Source of the DNA: Avena insularis
Taxonomy: Eukaryota; Streptophyta; Magnoliopsida; Poales; Poaceae
DNA: 64,000 nt
Direction: 5' to 3'
Assembly (NCBI GenBank): GCA_023614405.1
Contig: CM042686.1
Span: forward strand, 349,626,329 to 349,690,328
The translations under genes were made by a program, and so were the position numbers. The notes beneath the pieces are model-generated. The model made no database searches and was not told where the DNA came from. It worked only from the letters and a program-made list of their open reading frames with translations. Within the stretch, counting starts at the first letter, position 1; each line of letters begins with the position of its first letter. Below, piece by piece: positions 24,834 to 35,306 of this stretch.

Positions 24834-25430
24834 TTAAATGGGTCGAATTTCATCGACTGGTACCAACTTCAGACAGAACATCATAGAAAATTGTCTCCTC
24901 TATGTACTTCGTGAACCCTTGGAAGATTTCCATGATGAATCCGATGGAAGAGAAGATGCGAATGTTTGTGACTATCGTGATACCTTTAAGACCGTCAAGT
25001 ACACCATTATCCATGTCATGGAATCTGGCTTGAGGTTGCACTTTCATGAAATCAACGCATTTGATATGCTCGATGGATTGAAGAGCTTGTTCCAAGAACA
25101 GATCAGGCGCATGCGATATGAGTACATGTACGAGTTTACTTCTACCAAAATGGAAGAAAACTCCATCTTGGAAATCCACCTGGACAACATGGTACAGATC
25201 TATGAATGCCTTTTGGATGCTATGAACGACTAGTTAACTGACGACTTTGCAATAGATGGGGTGTTACGTATGATTCATCCTAGCTACAAAGACGTTGTTG
25301 CCGAATATGTCATGAAACATATATCGTATACCTTTCATGAGTTCATAGCAAAGCTGAGGACTACGAAGGTTGAACCCAAAGCTCAGATCATCGTCAACAG
25401 AAAAGATATATGTTAGATATACAAATTATA
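24834..25430 (+). pseudogene. Copia-A gag remnant (UBN2-like)
   Basis: The start reads LNGSNFIDWYQL in one frame, the typical N-terminal block of plant Copia gag. A frameshift near 24870-24885 moves the rest into the frame of 24838-25233 (VLREPLEDFHDES, then MLDGLKSLFQEQIRRMRYE, then LEIHLDNMVQIYECLLDAMND). After a TAG at 25231-25233 the same frame continues to about 25430 (YKDVVAEYVMKH, FHEFIAKLRTTKVEPKA). Gag would form the particle; this copy is broken by a frameshift and stops. No zinc knuckle follows. Confidence 0.65.
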
Positions 25431-27754
25431 AATGCTAAAAGATATCCGAGTCTAGATACTGAATAACGCTATTGTTTAGGTCATTGTGGTTATTGCATGT
25501 TTTTCATTCTAATGAAAATCGGGGTCTTAGATATTTGATCTAGAGACTTTGCAAAATGATGCCTCGTTCGGCAGAATGACTAAAACTCCGCATTCTGGTA
25601 AAACGGTGATATGCGAAGGACTATTGAATTTTCTACATATAGTGGAAATCGTTATTTCATAAATTTTATGTACTGTATTTTTATTAATGAAACTATTTGA
25701 ATTCAAATGATTTTAGAATGAAGCAGATATTAAGATTAACAAGAATTCAAGATCTCTACGATTTGATCAAAGTGACTATGAATTCAAATTAATAAAAATT
25801 GGCATAAAAGGACTTGTGAAAAACTATTTCACAAATTATGATAATTGGACAAATTCAAAGTGTATTAACTTGTCTAAATATCATAGTCATAATGTATGAA
25901 ATACATATGGTCCAAAATGATCTTTTAATGTATTAATGTTATGAATTAGAGTTAGAGATTGGAATAGTAAACACTCAATTAAGTATAAGGAACATCTAAG
26001 GATATGTGGAAACATCACCATATGAGATATGGCAAGATCAAGTTTCTAGAGATTTCTATAGTTTGAGATCGTTGCGAATATTAAATATTTGTGTTGTATT
26101 CTTAGTAGGAAACTATGAATACAAATTCCAAACTAATACTCGAAGAAGACAAAGTTCATATTGTATCAGCATGGTACTTCTTTGGGAAAAGTTTCTTATA
26201 AGTGTTAGTGGAAAGGGTATAAGTGTAAGCTGAAGTTTCAGCTAATACTTTATAAAAGTAGGATTAAAGATTTTGTTCTGCTAGTTGTAGAATTTTATTC
26301 TTGATTCAGTTGTCTTGTTATTGAAATAAGACATACCTATGAACTACAAAGAAATGTTGATGGACCTAAGTGCAAGAAATGACTTAGATTTATGAAATCC
26401 CAAATTAAGTTACATTTGAGATTATGAAGTAAAACTTACTTGATCTCAATAAGTAATGATATTTACTTAGTCCTTCCCAGTAAACTGCAAAGTTGAAAGG
26501 ATGGAAATGAAACTTAATAAGAAGACATAAAAGCTTGTTTTTCATAAACATGTTTTGACAAATGCTTAATGTCTATTGGATTGAATCAGCAAATAAGTCC
26601 AATTTGAAATTGGCAATAGATTAATCAAAACTGCAAAGTCTTCAAAGATATTAAGAAAAGGTTATAGCTAGTACAACAGGCAGGTTTTGACCAATCAGGA
26701 ATTACTGAAGTCGTGTAGCAAAAAATTCTCGATTTGATGTACGATCAAAGAATTTTGGATTTGCCAAGATTATCGAGAAAGTATGTAAATTGAGTGGGAG
26801 CTAAGAAGTTTTCCAAGTCAAATATGTGGACGACATATTTTGAGTGGGAAATGAGTGATATCCTAGAATATCAAATATTGATGACATACTTGAGTGGGAG
26901 CGTAACAATGTTCTTGAATATGTAATTCACATATTAGTGAACAATTTGTTCGATATTAAATCATTAGATGGATGAAATTGAGCATATATTAAATAGAGGA
27001 TCTATGTGAATTGATCAAGATGTTTAATAAACACTAAAAATACTTGGAGTATTCTCAAAGAAGTTCAGAAGGGCCTAGTTGAGATTCTAAAAATAGTTCA
27101 TAATGGATTCAAGTGAAGACTTGATTCTTACTTGAGAAATTAGGAGAAGTATTAAGTAGTGACTCGGTATTCATGACAGTGATTAAAAGGAAAGAGAGAT
27201 GTATCGCATCACATGTGCCTTGTCTAAAGGTTTTCTAGAAAACCCATGATGTTTATACTTGTCACAATGTGACCCATGTTTTTAAAAGGTAAGAATAGGT
27301 TTCTGAGTGATTAAAGTTAATCACTGAACCAAAGTTAAGTTTGGCACAGTGGCAAGCATGGTTAGAGATCAAAGTTGCAAATATTGCATTTTTTCAAGTC
27401 TATATAGATATAGAAGTATTAGAATACTTCAGAGTTAGCAAAAGTGGTTTTAGTTTAAAGAAAGTTCCACTTTTGACTAAGTGTGTTTTATAGATACACA
27501 TGACATCTTGAAAGTCCAAATGATTGATAGATCATCATTGTATGCTAGAAAACAAAAGTGTCACTTTGTCACCGAAACAAAATGCTATGAATCTCAAATA
27601 GGTGACATTAATGATTTGCAAAATAGGACCTTATGAATCTGGTTAAATAGATTTAGGACAGAAAGTCCACCATGAGCAAGCATGATCAATAAATGCATAT
27701 GTGATATAGTTTATGATTACTAGCAATGCAGCTAGATTATTTGTACTCTAGTGC
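25431..27754 (+). other. Copia-A interior without recognisable pol
   Basis: This AT-rich 2.3 kb shows no open frame above about 75 codons and no protease, integrase or RT blocks. A weak three-copy 50-bp repeat lies at 26790-26940. The stretch may be very decayed pol or sequence specific to a non-autonomous family. Confidence 0.55.
26790..26940 (+). repeat. Three-copy ~50-bp tandem repeat with polypurine core
   Basis: The word TTGAGTGGGA recurs at 26790, 26840 and 26890, exactly 50 bases apart, and the following 40 bases align loosely between copies (for example ACGACATAT, ATGACATAC, TTCACATAT before the next unit). The GAGTGGGAG core resembles the element's own polypurine tract AAGTGGGAGAC at 27755. 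Confidence 0.55.
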
Positions 27755-27765
27755 AAGTGGGAGAC
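27755..27765 (+). other. Copia-A polypurine tract
   Basis: AAGTGGGAGAC lies directly before the 3' LTR. The same tract is found on the minus strand at 57677-57687 in Copia-E. Confidence 0.8.
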
Positions 27766-28734
27766 TAAAGGAGATATGCCCTAGAGGAAAATAATAAAGG
27801 TGTTTTATTATCATATCTCATTAGTTCATAATAGTTTTATGTCATGCTATAACTGTATCAGTCGGAAACATTGATACATGTGTGGTATATAAACAAACAT
27901 AGGTCCCTAGTAGCCTCTATTCAACTAGTTCATTGCGCAGCTGATAATCAAGGTTTCCTGATCATGGTGCTTCTAGATCCAACTGACAATGAAGTCATAT
28001 CATCTAGAGATGGTATGATGGAAATTTCCCACCGATGATTGTTGCAACATGATCATGTCACTTAGTTCACAGTTGCAATTGTCAGAAATGGAGTGTCCTA
28101 ATCCTTAGACTGTGAGATCATATTAATCACTGTTACCCGAGGATTGCTTTGACTGCATCAACCGTCATGTCCGTAAATGGGTGACCATAAAGGTGTATGT
28201 TCGGTATTCCAAAGGGGCATGTTGAGGCCTATGCATCAAGATAGGGATTTGTTCTCCTATGTGACGGGAAGATACACTAGGCCCACTCGGTGAATTACAT
28301 CCATAAGTTGCACAACATTTGACTAGGTCATGGGATGAGAATTTCACATGAACGACTAAAACAGTACTTGTTGGAAATGAGATTCAATAAGGTAACATGA
28401 TACTGATGATCAGATCTCAAACAAGTCTAGTATCAAGTACAAATGGGAATTGGACACATCGTTTAAGGTTCGACACGATGGTGATTCGTGGAGTGCACAG
28501 GGGGCAATATGGACATCCTGATCCTGCTATTGATCATGGCTTGAGATCATGTCTGTGACATTTCTCAACCACAGGGAAACACACTTAAGGGAACTACGAC
28601 GCTTAGAGATCTTCCTGTAAGATGGAATCACAGAAGAGAGAGAAATCAGAATCTTTCTGGGAGAAATCCGAAGTTATTCGGAGAAAGAAAGGAAAAGACC
28701 GAAATGTGTTTCGGATAAATGGAAATTTATAATA

Positions 28735-28991
28735 CTCCCTCCATCCCAAGGCTTAAGGCATATAACTTTTTTGAAAAGTCAAGCCATGTAAAGTTTGACC
28801 AAACTTTTAGAAAAAACTATCACGAACTATTATATTATAAAGATATCATGTGAAAATATATTTCATGATGTATGAAATGGCATGGATTACGTAATGTAAA
28901 TATTAATATTTTTCTCTAAAAACTTGGTCAAACATTAGTTGGTTTGACTTTTGAAAAAAGTTGTATGCCTTAATCCTTGGGATGGAGGTAG
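28735..28991. mobile_element. Stowaway-type MITE (Tc1/mariner-like), 257 bp
   Basis: The ends CTCCCTCCATCCCAAGG and CCTTGGGATGGAGGTAG are inverted copies, and the inverted similarity extends about 45 bases inward (AAGGCATATAACTTTTTTGAAAAGTCAA against its complement). TA dinucleotides flank both sides (28733-28734, 28992-28993). It is non-coding and depends on a mariner transposase made elsewhere. Confidence 0.93.
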
Positions 28992-29270
28992 TATGCATTT
29001 ATTATATGTTAATTATTAATTAACTTATATTAAATAAATATTCAAATTAAAAATATATAGTGCAACTTCCTCATTATGCCATAACCCCGGAGGGAATTGG
29101 CCCAAGAGAAAGCCACGGGAAAAAGAAAGCAAAAAAAGCAGCCAAAGCTCCTATTGGGCCGCATCGTCCCAGCCTATGAAGGCAAGAAACTTCTAACCGC
29201 TGAGGGGGGGAAGCTAGCACCGTTCATGGGCCACCGCCGCTCGGCCCACTCAGGTGTGAGGGCACGCGCG

Positions 29271-30860
29271 TGATACATTGCAAATGTATCTATAATTTTT
29301 GATGTTCCATGCTTAGTTTTATCCACTTTCTTGTGTTTTGTTCCAACTTTGGAGTACTTTTCATATGATTTCTTGGATTAACCTATTAACAAGAGCCATA
29401 GTGCCAGCTGCCTGTTTTCTGCTATTTTTGGTTCTAGGAATGTCAGAAAATGAATATTCTCGGAATTGGACGGGACAAAAGCCAAAGTGCCTATTTTCCA
29501 GAAGGGATAAAGTGCCAGAATATGAGACGGAGAGGGGCCAGGGGCCAGCCACACCACCTGGGCGCGCTGCTAGGCCTGGCCCGCGCCAGGGGGTGGTGTG
29601 GTGGCTCCCGGCACCCCCTCGGCCTTTCCTTCCGCCTATAAGTTGCCCTCGGGACGAAAACCCTAGGTACCCGATCAAAACTCCACGAAAGAGTCTGTAG
29701 CCACCGTCATCTCCATCCCTAGATCGGGAGGGTCAAAGCTCTTCCCTGCACCTCTGGGAGAGGGAATTCACCCTGGAGCCCTTCTTCATCACCATGCAAG
29801 CCTCCGGTGTGATGCGTGAGTAGTTCATCCTTGGACTACGGATCCATGTAGTAGCTAAATGGCTGGTTTCTCCTCCTTTGTGCTTTCATGTTTAGATCTT
29901 GTGAGCTCCATTCATGATCAAGATCATCTATTTGTAATTCATACATGTTGTGTTTGCGGGGATCCGATGGATATTGAGATGCTATTTCATATTGATTATT
30001 GATTCTATCATGTCTTTGTTATTTGTGATCTTGCATGCTTTCCGTTGTTAGTAGCTATCTTGGCCAAGTAGATGCTAGCAACTCCAAGAGTTAGTATTTA
30101 TGCTCGATAGTGGGTTCATGCCTCTGTAACTGGGGAAGTGATGTAAATCTCTAAGGTACTAGATGTGATGTTGCTACTAGGGAGAAAACAACAATCCTTT
30201 GTTCATAGAACAATCGTATTATTTACTTTACACGCAGTTCAGAAGCAATAATGCTGCTTGCAACTTATCTTGGAGGGGTTTAGATGATAACCTGAAGATG
30301 GATTATTAGTCATGGATGCAGTTGGATGGTGGTCTATGTATTATGTTGTAATGCCCAATCAAGTCTCAAAGGAGTCAAGATGATTAGTATATGCATGTAT
30401 TGCTTTCTCGGTGTTTGTCAATTGCCCCGCTGTAATTTGTTTACCCACCATGTTATCTATCTAAGGAGAGCCACCTCTAGTGAACTATGAATCCTGGTCC
30501 TTTCTCTTTACATACAATCTACAATCTTTTACTGCTTTGTGTTTACTTTCTGCAAACTTTTACTTCTTTCCATTCGATACGTTTAATCTTTTGTTTTTCG
30601 CAAAACACGGTGAGATTGACAACATCATCGCAAGTTGGGGACAAAGTTCTGTGGTTGTGTTGTGCAGGTCTCCACGTTGCTACTAGCACCAGTAGTGCGC
30701 CCTGCCAAAGCTCAGCTAGTAACACCTTTGGGGTGTTTCCTTGCTCCTACTGGTTCGATTAAACCTTGGTTTCATAACTGAGGGAAAACTTACTGCTGTG
30801 ATCATCGTACCTTCCTCTTGGGGTTTCCAATGAGCTCTACGTTGAAAGTCGAGCGCATCA
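29271..30860 (+). mobile_element. Solo Gypsy LTR (same family as Gypsy-C LTRs), 1590 bp
   Basis: It begins TGATACATTGCAAATGTATC and ends in GCGCATCA, with a perfect 5-bp target duplication GCGCG on both sides (29266-29270, 30861-30865). Most of its length matches the Gypsy-C LTRs, for example TCGGAATTGGACGGGACAAA near 29459 and the GAGGGAAAACTTRCTGCTGT block near 30779. No interior follows, so it is a product of recombination between two LTRs. It contains inverted repeat copy c at 29547-29603. Its last 40 bases differ from the Gypsy-C ends, so it is a subfamily variant. Confidence 0.92.
29547..29603. repeat. GC-rich inverted repeat, copy c
   Basis: Arms GCCACACCACC and GGTGGTGTGGTGGC flank a GGCGCGCTGC...CCCGCGCCAGG spacer, within the solo Gypsy LTR. 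Confidence 0.6.
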
Positions 30861-31748
30861 GCGCGCCGCGCGGGGCTAGTGGGTCGTGGTCGTAACCGGC
30901 TCAACCTGGCGGAGGGCACTACAACACTAGGCTCTATCGCTCAGCTGGGATGCGGGCAAGAGAGGCCGGCCCACCCAGGCCGCTGGCTATCGCGCGCTGT
31001 TGACCGCCACTTGGAGGGCCGTGGGCGGGTGGCCGGCCCACCTGGCCAGCGCAGCAGGCCTTGGCCGCTATTGCTGCTTGCTCCAGCTAATGTGCGTTGC
31101 TGGGTGCTTCCTACTATGCTGGGCCCGGCGGGGTGGCCCAGCCGGCTAGGAGCCCTTTCCCCTTTATTTCTTTTGTCTAATTTAGTCCCACGTGGCTAAC
31201 CTTTGGGTGGGAGTACCCCTCTTCCACCTATACAACGGGATGCACATGGGAGGGATTAAATAAATCTAATCTAGATATTCTCTAAGGCACTTTTCCTTAG
31301 AAAAAATCCCCCTCTCTCTCAGTTGTCTTAGCGGTGGCACGGTCTCGAAGAAGGACTATACATGCAAAGTCAATACCGCTGTGGCACACCGTTGTGCTGC
31401 AGGGATTCCAGCTAGGAGTTCTACTTCCCCAACCTCGACAGGGATCAAAGCCCGGGATTCGTTGCCTTGCACCATGTGTGTGTGATAACTCGGGGGGAGC
31501 TACCAATAGTAGTGACCTCACTATTGTTCAAGGACCTGGACAAGAGGTTACATGCTAGGAGCTCCACGACCTTGAGGTCGGACGGATACGACTATATCAT
31601 CCACGCTTCTACATGAGCATAACACTCTCTCAGTTTCATGGTATTTTACTGCTATCTTCTTCCGTTACCGCATTACTTCTTAGATAGATCCTAGGCATTC
31701 GGGCATTCCAAAGTAGTAATTTTTGTTTTCTGCGGTGGAACCCCTTCA

Positions 31749-31880
31749 AAATCAAACTTCTAATGGCCTATGGGCTATAGGACCACTCCATGGAGCAACA
31801 AAATAATAATAGAAAAAGAACTCAAGCCCAACAATGTTACAGGCTCTTTACAAGGAAGTCGTGAGGCTTTACTAACACAA
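31749..31880. other. Unassigned flank of Copia-A
   Basis: A short AT-rich stretch between the Copia-A LTR end and the tRNA-like sequence. Nothing recognised. Confidence 0.4.
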
Positions 31881-31959
31881 GCGTGCAAGTGGTGTAGTGG
31901 TAGGTCGAGCGTGCTAGGCGTGAGCCTGCGGTTCGTGGGTTCAATCCCCCGACGCTCCA
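31881..31959 (+). ncRNA. tRNA-like sequence (tRNA pseudogene or SINE head)
   Basis: It contains a box A-like TGGTGTAGTGGTAGG (31890-31904) and a box B-like GGGTTCAATCCCC (31937-31949), an acceptor with outer pairs GCGT/ACGC, an encoded CCA (31957-31959) and a T-run immediately after (31960-31965) suited to RNA polymerase III termination. Inner acceptor pairs and the TPsiC stem are poor and the anticodon loop lacks the usual T33, so no amino acid is assigned. A decayed tRNA or the head of a tRNA-derived SINE are both possible. Confidence 0.5.
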
Positions 31960-32059
31960 TTTTTTCTTCTTAATTTGCATATGGAGCGGCGTTGTAGTTG
32001 GGACAAGTCCCATTCAAGTCGCCTAACAAGCAGGTCCCACATGGCATTGGATAGTTGTG

Positions 32060-32379
32060 TAGTTGGAACAAGTCAATGCCACATAGAAGGTTGCATGACA
32101 CGTAAGCGGAAGTTCAAAGACACATGAACATGACACATGGACACGACATGTAAGGGAAAGTTGATACATGGACACGACACGTAGGAGAAATTATTGAGGT
32201 GGCTGACCAGTAGTTGGAACAAGTCAATGCCACATAGCAGGTTGCACAACATGTAAGCGGAAGTTCATAGACAGATGGACATAACACATAGGAAGAAGTT
32301 GACACATGGACATGACACGTTAGGGGGAGTTGATACATGGACACGACACATAGGAGAAATTGTTGAGCTGACTGACCAG
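32060..32379. repeat. Two-copy tandem repeat, about 151 and 169 bp
   Basis: Unit one (32060-32210) and unit two (32211-32379) both begin TAGTTGGAACAAGTCAATGC and end GCTGACCAG or ACTGACCAG. Inside each, shorter words such as ACATGGACACGACAC recur. A more diverged partial unit precedes at about 31995. It lies next to, and may belong to, the CACTA terminal region. Confidence 0.75.
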
Positions 32380-32395
32380 TTGTTTTAAGAATTGT

Positions 32396-32642
32396 GAATT
32401 AGCGGCCATGACTATTTAAATTTGTCGTAATCGGTAAAAATAAGGTCATGGACCATTACTATTTTGGTTATTATTAATTTTATAAGAAAAACTATGACCT
32501 TTCTAACAAAAAGGTCATGATTTTTTAGGGTCTAGACCCTCCCAAATAGCCTATGACCAACTGGTTCGAAATGTTCATAGATATATGACCAAAAAACATA
32601 GTCGTTAAGATAAGGTCACTAGTCAATACATTTCTTGTAGGG
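32396..32642. mobile_element. CACTA-type DNA transposon terminus
   Basis: The right edge reads AGTCAATACATTTCTTGTAG followed by GG, which in reverse complement resembles the CACTACAAGAAAT end of Triticeae CACTA elements with its first bases mutated. Inside are many short direct and inverted TATGACC/GGTCAT words, typical of CACTA subterminal repeats to which the transposase binds. No second terminus or transposase was found, so this is a truncated or relic end. Confidence 0.6.
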
Positions 32643-33429
32643 TAGCAGGGTTTCGTTGTGATGTCGTCACGTGTCCTTTTTGTCGTCCATCCCATGACTA
32701 AAAAGAATCGAGATGACGTGGATAGCAGTTTGAGCCAAAACAATCTACGCTATTATTTACCCCTGATATTTGATTTCAGTCTAAGTATTTTGCCAATAAT
32801 TTATATTATTGATCTTATTATTATGAGTGAGTAGTCGTCATGTGCTACGGGTTGGGGTGAATCCTTACAGTGTCTATATGCATCTAATTCTATGGGAATA
32901 TTGTATGGTGATTGAATAGGAGCTTGGTTATCTTGTATCTTTGTCTCTACCTCGATCCGGGGACTTGTAGGCACCCGAGACCCCATGGTTTGATCAAGGT
33001 GTGAGGTGAGATGAGGGTAGAACGACGTCCGACATGCGAAACCCCAGTGACAGCAAGGGGGAGTATGGTATTCGCTTAGTGATCTGCTTGGCATCAACGG
33101 TAACATCACTGGTCTTAAGGTTTTGGTTTGTTTTAGTTAATAATCATTTTAACTTGTGGTTTCGTGGTATGACGGTTGGACCAATAGACTATTGTCACAT
33201 GTGGTTTCAGGGGCTCTAGTAGTTGAGGATATACTGCCCACAATTTCTATCACTATTAGATCATTTGACACATGATTGTGCTTAATCTTATTACTTTATC
33301 CCATTTGTACGCATAGATACAGGTCAATCTTCCACCCTGACCTATCTCTATCATTGAAAACAACCAAAAGATACAAAGTAAACTGGAAATATCTGGTAAA
33401 CGAAAAATAAAATTAATCAACAAGTCTTA
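32643..33429. other. Unassigned intergenic sequence
   Basis: There is no open frame with a recognisable product. Frames of about 100 codons (32801-33109 minus) lack any family motif. I see no clear repeat structure. Confidence 0.4.
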
Positions 33430-34041
33430 TAGAAGTTCCTCAATTCCTTTTTAGCAAGTGTTTCCCAAGGTTCAATAAACCTAGGTCTTTTCTAGGGAAA
33501 AAGCTACTATATTGCATGCGGACCGAAGGTATCAACTCCATGCCATGAATTTGCCACCGGATTTTTGTCATTTGAAGTAAAACAACTCTAACCAAAGCGC
33601 TAGAGATAATGGAATTTGGAGAAAGCACTCTCAACAGAATTTGTATGCGGATACCTAGAGGATGTTGTTGGTGGAGAGATCGTTGAAGCGCAGATTGTAG
33701 TATCAAAGAAGTTGCTAGAAGAACTTGTCGCCTGGTGGGGTGAAGCCTCGCTCGAGATATGAGACAAAGACAATAGATTCGCCAGGAGCGGGCGCTAGAA
33801 TCCGCTCGTCCGATAGCGCCGCCCGCCAATGGATCGTCTCCTTGATGGGGAGAACACCTTCCTATTCCAAGGCCTACAACGTCTCATCGGTGACATATGA
33901 GCCATCCCAATCACATGAGATATTTTTCTTCTCCGTGACGGCGCTCGGAGTAGAGCTTCGGGTTAGCTCGCTGGCGCTGGTGGCGACACTACCACTTCTC
34001 CTCCATCCCATTGCGCTAAGTGCGCTAGAGCTTGAGCACAT
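33430..34041 (-). pseudogene. Decayed 'putative gypsy-type transposon' protein (PF04195-like)
   Basis: From ATG at 34041 the minus strand keeps one register for about 200 codons with no visible indel but about a dozen stops. Recognisable blocks are SALSAMGWRRSGSVA, then SCDWDGSYVTDETL, VSYLERGFTPPGDKFF, YYNLRFNDLSTNNIL, and SLALWLELFYFK followed by KSGGKFMAW. These match the plant domain known as putative gypsy-type transposon, found in large families of grass genomes and of unknown biochemical role. A TATA-like TTTAAATAAGG on the minus strand near 34168-34180 lies upstream. Many stops sit where CGA, CAG or TGG would be plausible, pointing to C-to-T decay rather than frame loss. Confidence 0.7.
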
Positions 34042-34640
34042 GTCGATGATGTGATGCTATCGGTACCCCGTAGTAGAGGAAGAAGGGGATGGGAGGAACA
34101 TTAGTAATGGAGGAGGAAGGGAAGAAGAAGGGAGAATGAGGAAGGACTCAGCGAGATAGCCCTCTCCTCCTTATTTAAAGACTTAGGTTAAGAAGCAGAT
34201 CAGTTGGATAAAGTTGATTAGAAAACTAATCGCGCGATTAGCGTGGGATTTTCCGTTATAATGTCTAACAAACTATCCTAGAAATCGAGAGGACATGCGC
34301 CTATTTTCTGACGTGTCGTTAGATGCGCCAACGAGCGTTGTGGGAGAAGGAACCGATGAGATGCACTAGAAAAAATATAATGATGATTTTGTACCTCGGG
34401 TTATGCAAGAATCAGTCGATGGCATTGAAACGTCCCTTTAGTCAAAGTCTCTAACAAAGATAAGTGCTAAAGTCCAAAATTAGAAACATGCCCTGACGAA
34501 TGATGATATCACTAGTCTTGAGTCGGCATAAGGAGAAAATGCTACACAGAGGACCAGAGCCGGCACCATAAAGAGTCGATAGAAGGCCAGGAATTTTACT
34601 TAACCGGCCCAAAGTTTTGTTGTTTTAAATTTCAGGATCT
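34042..34640 (-). other. Leader/promoter-like region upstream of the PF04195-like frame
   Basis: Purine-rich GGAGGAAGGGAAGAAGAAG near 34107 (pyrimidine-rich on the minus strand) and a TATA-like motif around 34170 resemble an LTR or promoter reading leftwards. No LTR ends could be defined. Confidence 0.35.
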
Positions 34641-35291
34641 CCTCAAGTTTGAAAGTAAACCGGCGCCTCAATGACAGGAAACCAAGTTATGATGGATGCT
34701 GGTTGATAGCACTCGAAGAGTCCGAGGGTAATGTCGGCAATATGTCAAACTGGGTATGCTCACCAAGTCAAATAACAGTAGACTTGGCAGGCCCATGGCA
34801 GCTTCAGGTGGGCTTACATGGGAAACCGGACCTGGGCCAGTTAAGGCACGAGCCTTAGTCAGTTCAGGGGAGTCACGGATGATATGGAGACTAAGGACTT
34901 GAATTACAAGACAAGGCGAGTTTATTCGGCATCTGTTAGGATGCCTATTACCGGACCGTTACGGAGACTTTGTAAACCCTAAGCTAGACATGTATATAGG
35001 TCGTCTAGGGAGTAGACAATAGAAGAGCTAACGGCCTATCAGATCTAGAATCTCCCCATGAGATACGCCATAGAACCCAATGACTAAAGCGCAAAGCTAG
35101 GTCAACGGAACATTGTAACTCAATACAAATATCAATACAGCAAAGCAGGAGTATATCTTTATCTCCAAGAGTGAGGAGTCGAACTTGGGTAACTCGTGTG
35201 TACCAATCCTGTTCTCGATTCACCTCATATTGGTACGCCCCTCTTCACCGGTTCCTCTCGCGATGGTACCCACCGTGGTAATTCCACGACA
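34641..35291 (+). mobile_element. Gypsy LTR fragment, 3' part
   Basis: The segment has a TATA-like TGTATATAGG near 34990 and ends GTGGTAATTCCACGACA, followed by TTGGCCGGCTGGGG (35293-35306), a degenerate form of the TTGGCGCCGGCTGTGGGG primer site seen in other grass Gypsy elements. The left boundary is not defined. No protein follows. Confidence 0.45.
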
Positions 35292-35306
35292 ATTGGCCGG
35301 CTGGGG

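Larger units (their letters stand above)
7591..31748 (+). mobile_element. Copia-A: Angela/BARE-related Ty1/copia element, heavily nested
   Basis: The remnants of one plus-strand element are recovered by removing insertions: 3' part of the 5' LTR (7591-8089), primer site, 62 bases of interior, the LARD insertion (8156-23747), the rest of the interior (23748-27765) and a 3' LTR (27766-31748). The joined interior is only about 4.1 kb and shows a gag remnant but no recognisable protease, integrase or RT, so this was probably a non-autonomous or internally deleted copy. The ends of both LTRs match over about 500 bases (7591-8089 with 31251-31748). Assignment to Copia rests on the tRNA-iMet primer site, the AGTGGGAGAC polypurine tract and a leader resembling that of Copia-E. 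Confidence 0.8.
27766..31748 (+). mobile_element. Copia-A 3' LTR, interrupted by a MITE and a solo LTR
   Basis: The start is degenerate (TAAAGGAGATATGCCCTAGAGG against the usual TGTTGGAGATATGCCC...), directly after the polypurine tract. The end is CCCCTTCA at 31748. Removing the Stowaway (28735-28991) and the solo Gypsy LTR (29271-30860) with one copy of each target duplication leaves about 2.13 kb. The segment 30866-31250 is GC-rich and probably held the promoter. Frames such as 30879-31199 lie in this GC-rich part and are not genes. Confidence 0.8.

Noticed and set aside
26821..26840. A YVDDI reading (RT active-site motif) in Copia-A interior
   Set aside because: The underlying bases are part of the 50-bp repeat and recur in altered form in the next unit; no other RT block is present nearby.
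30923..30936. CACTACAACACTAG as a CACTA transposon terminus
   Set aside because: It lies inside the Copia-A LTR, lacks the following GAAAT part and has no subterminal repeats next to it.
32060..32379. CRISPR-like or satellite array
   Set aside because: Only two to three diverged units without uniform spacers, in a plant genome; an ordinary tandem duplication explains it.
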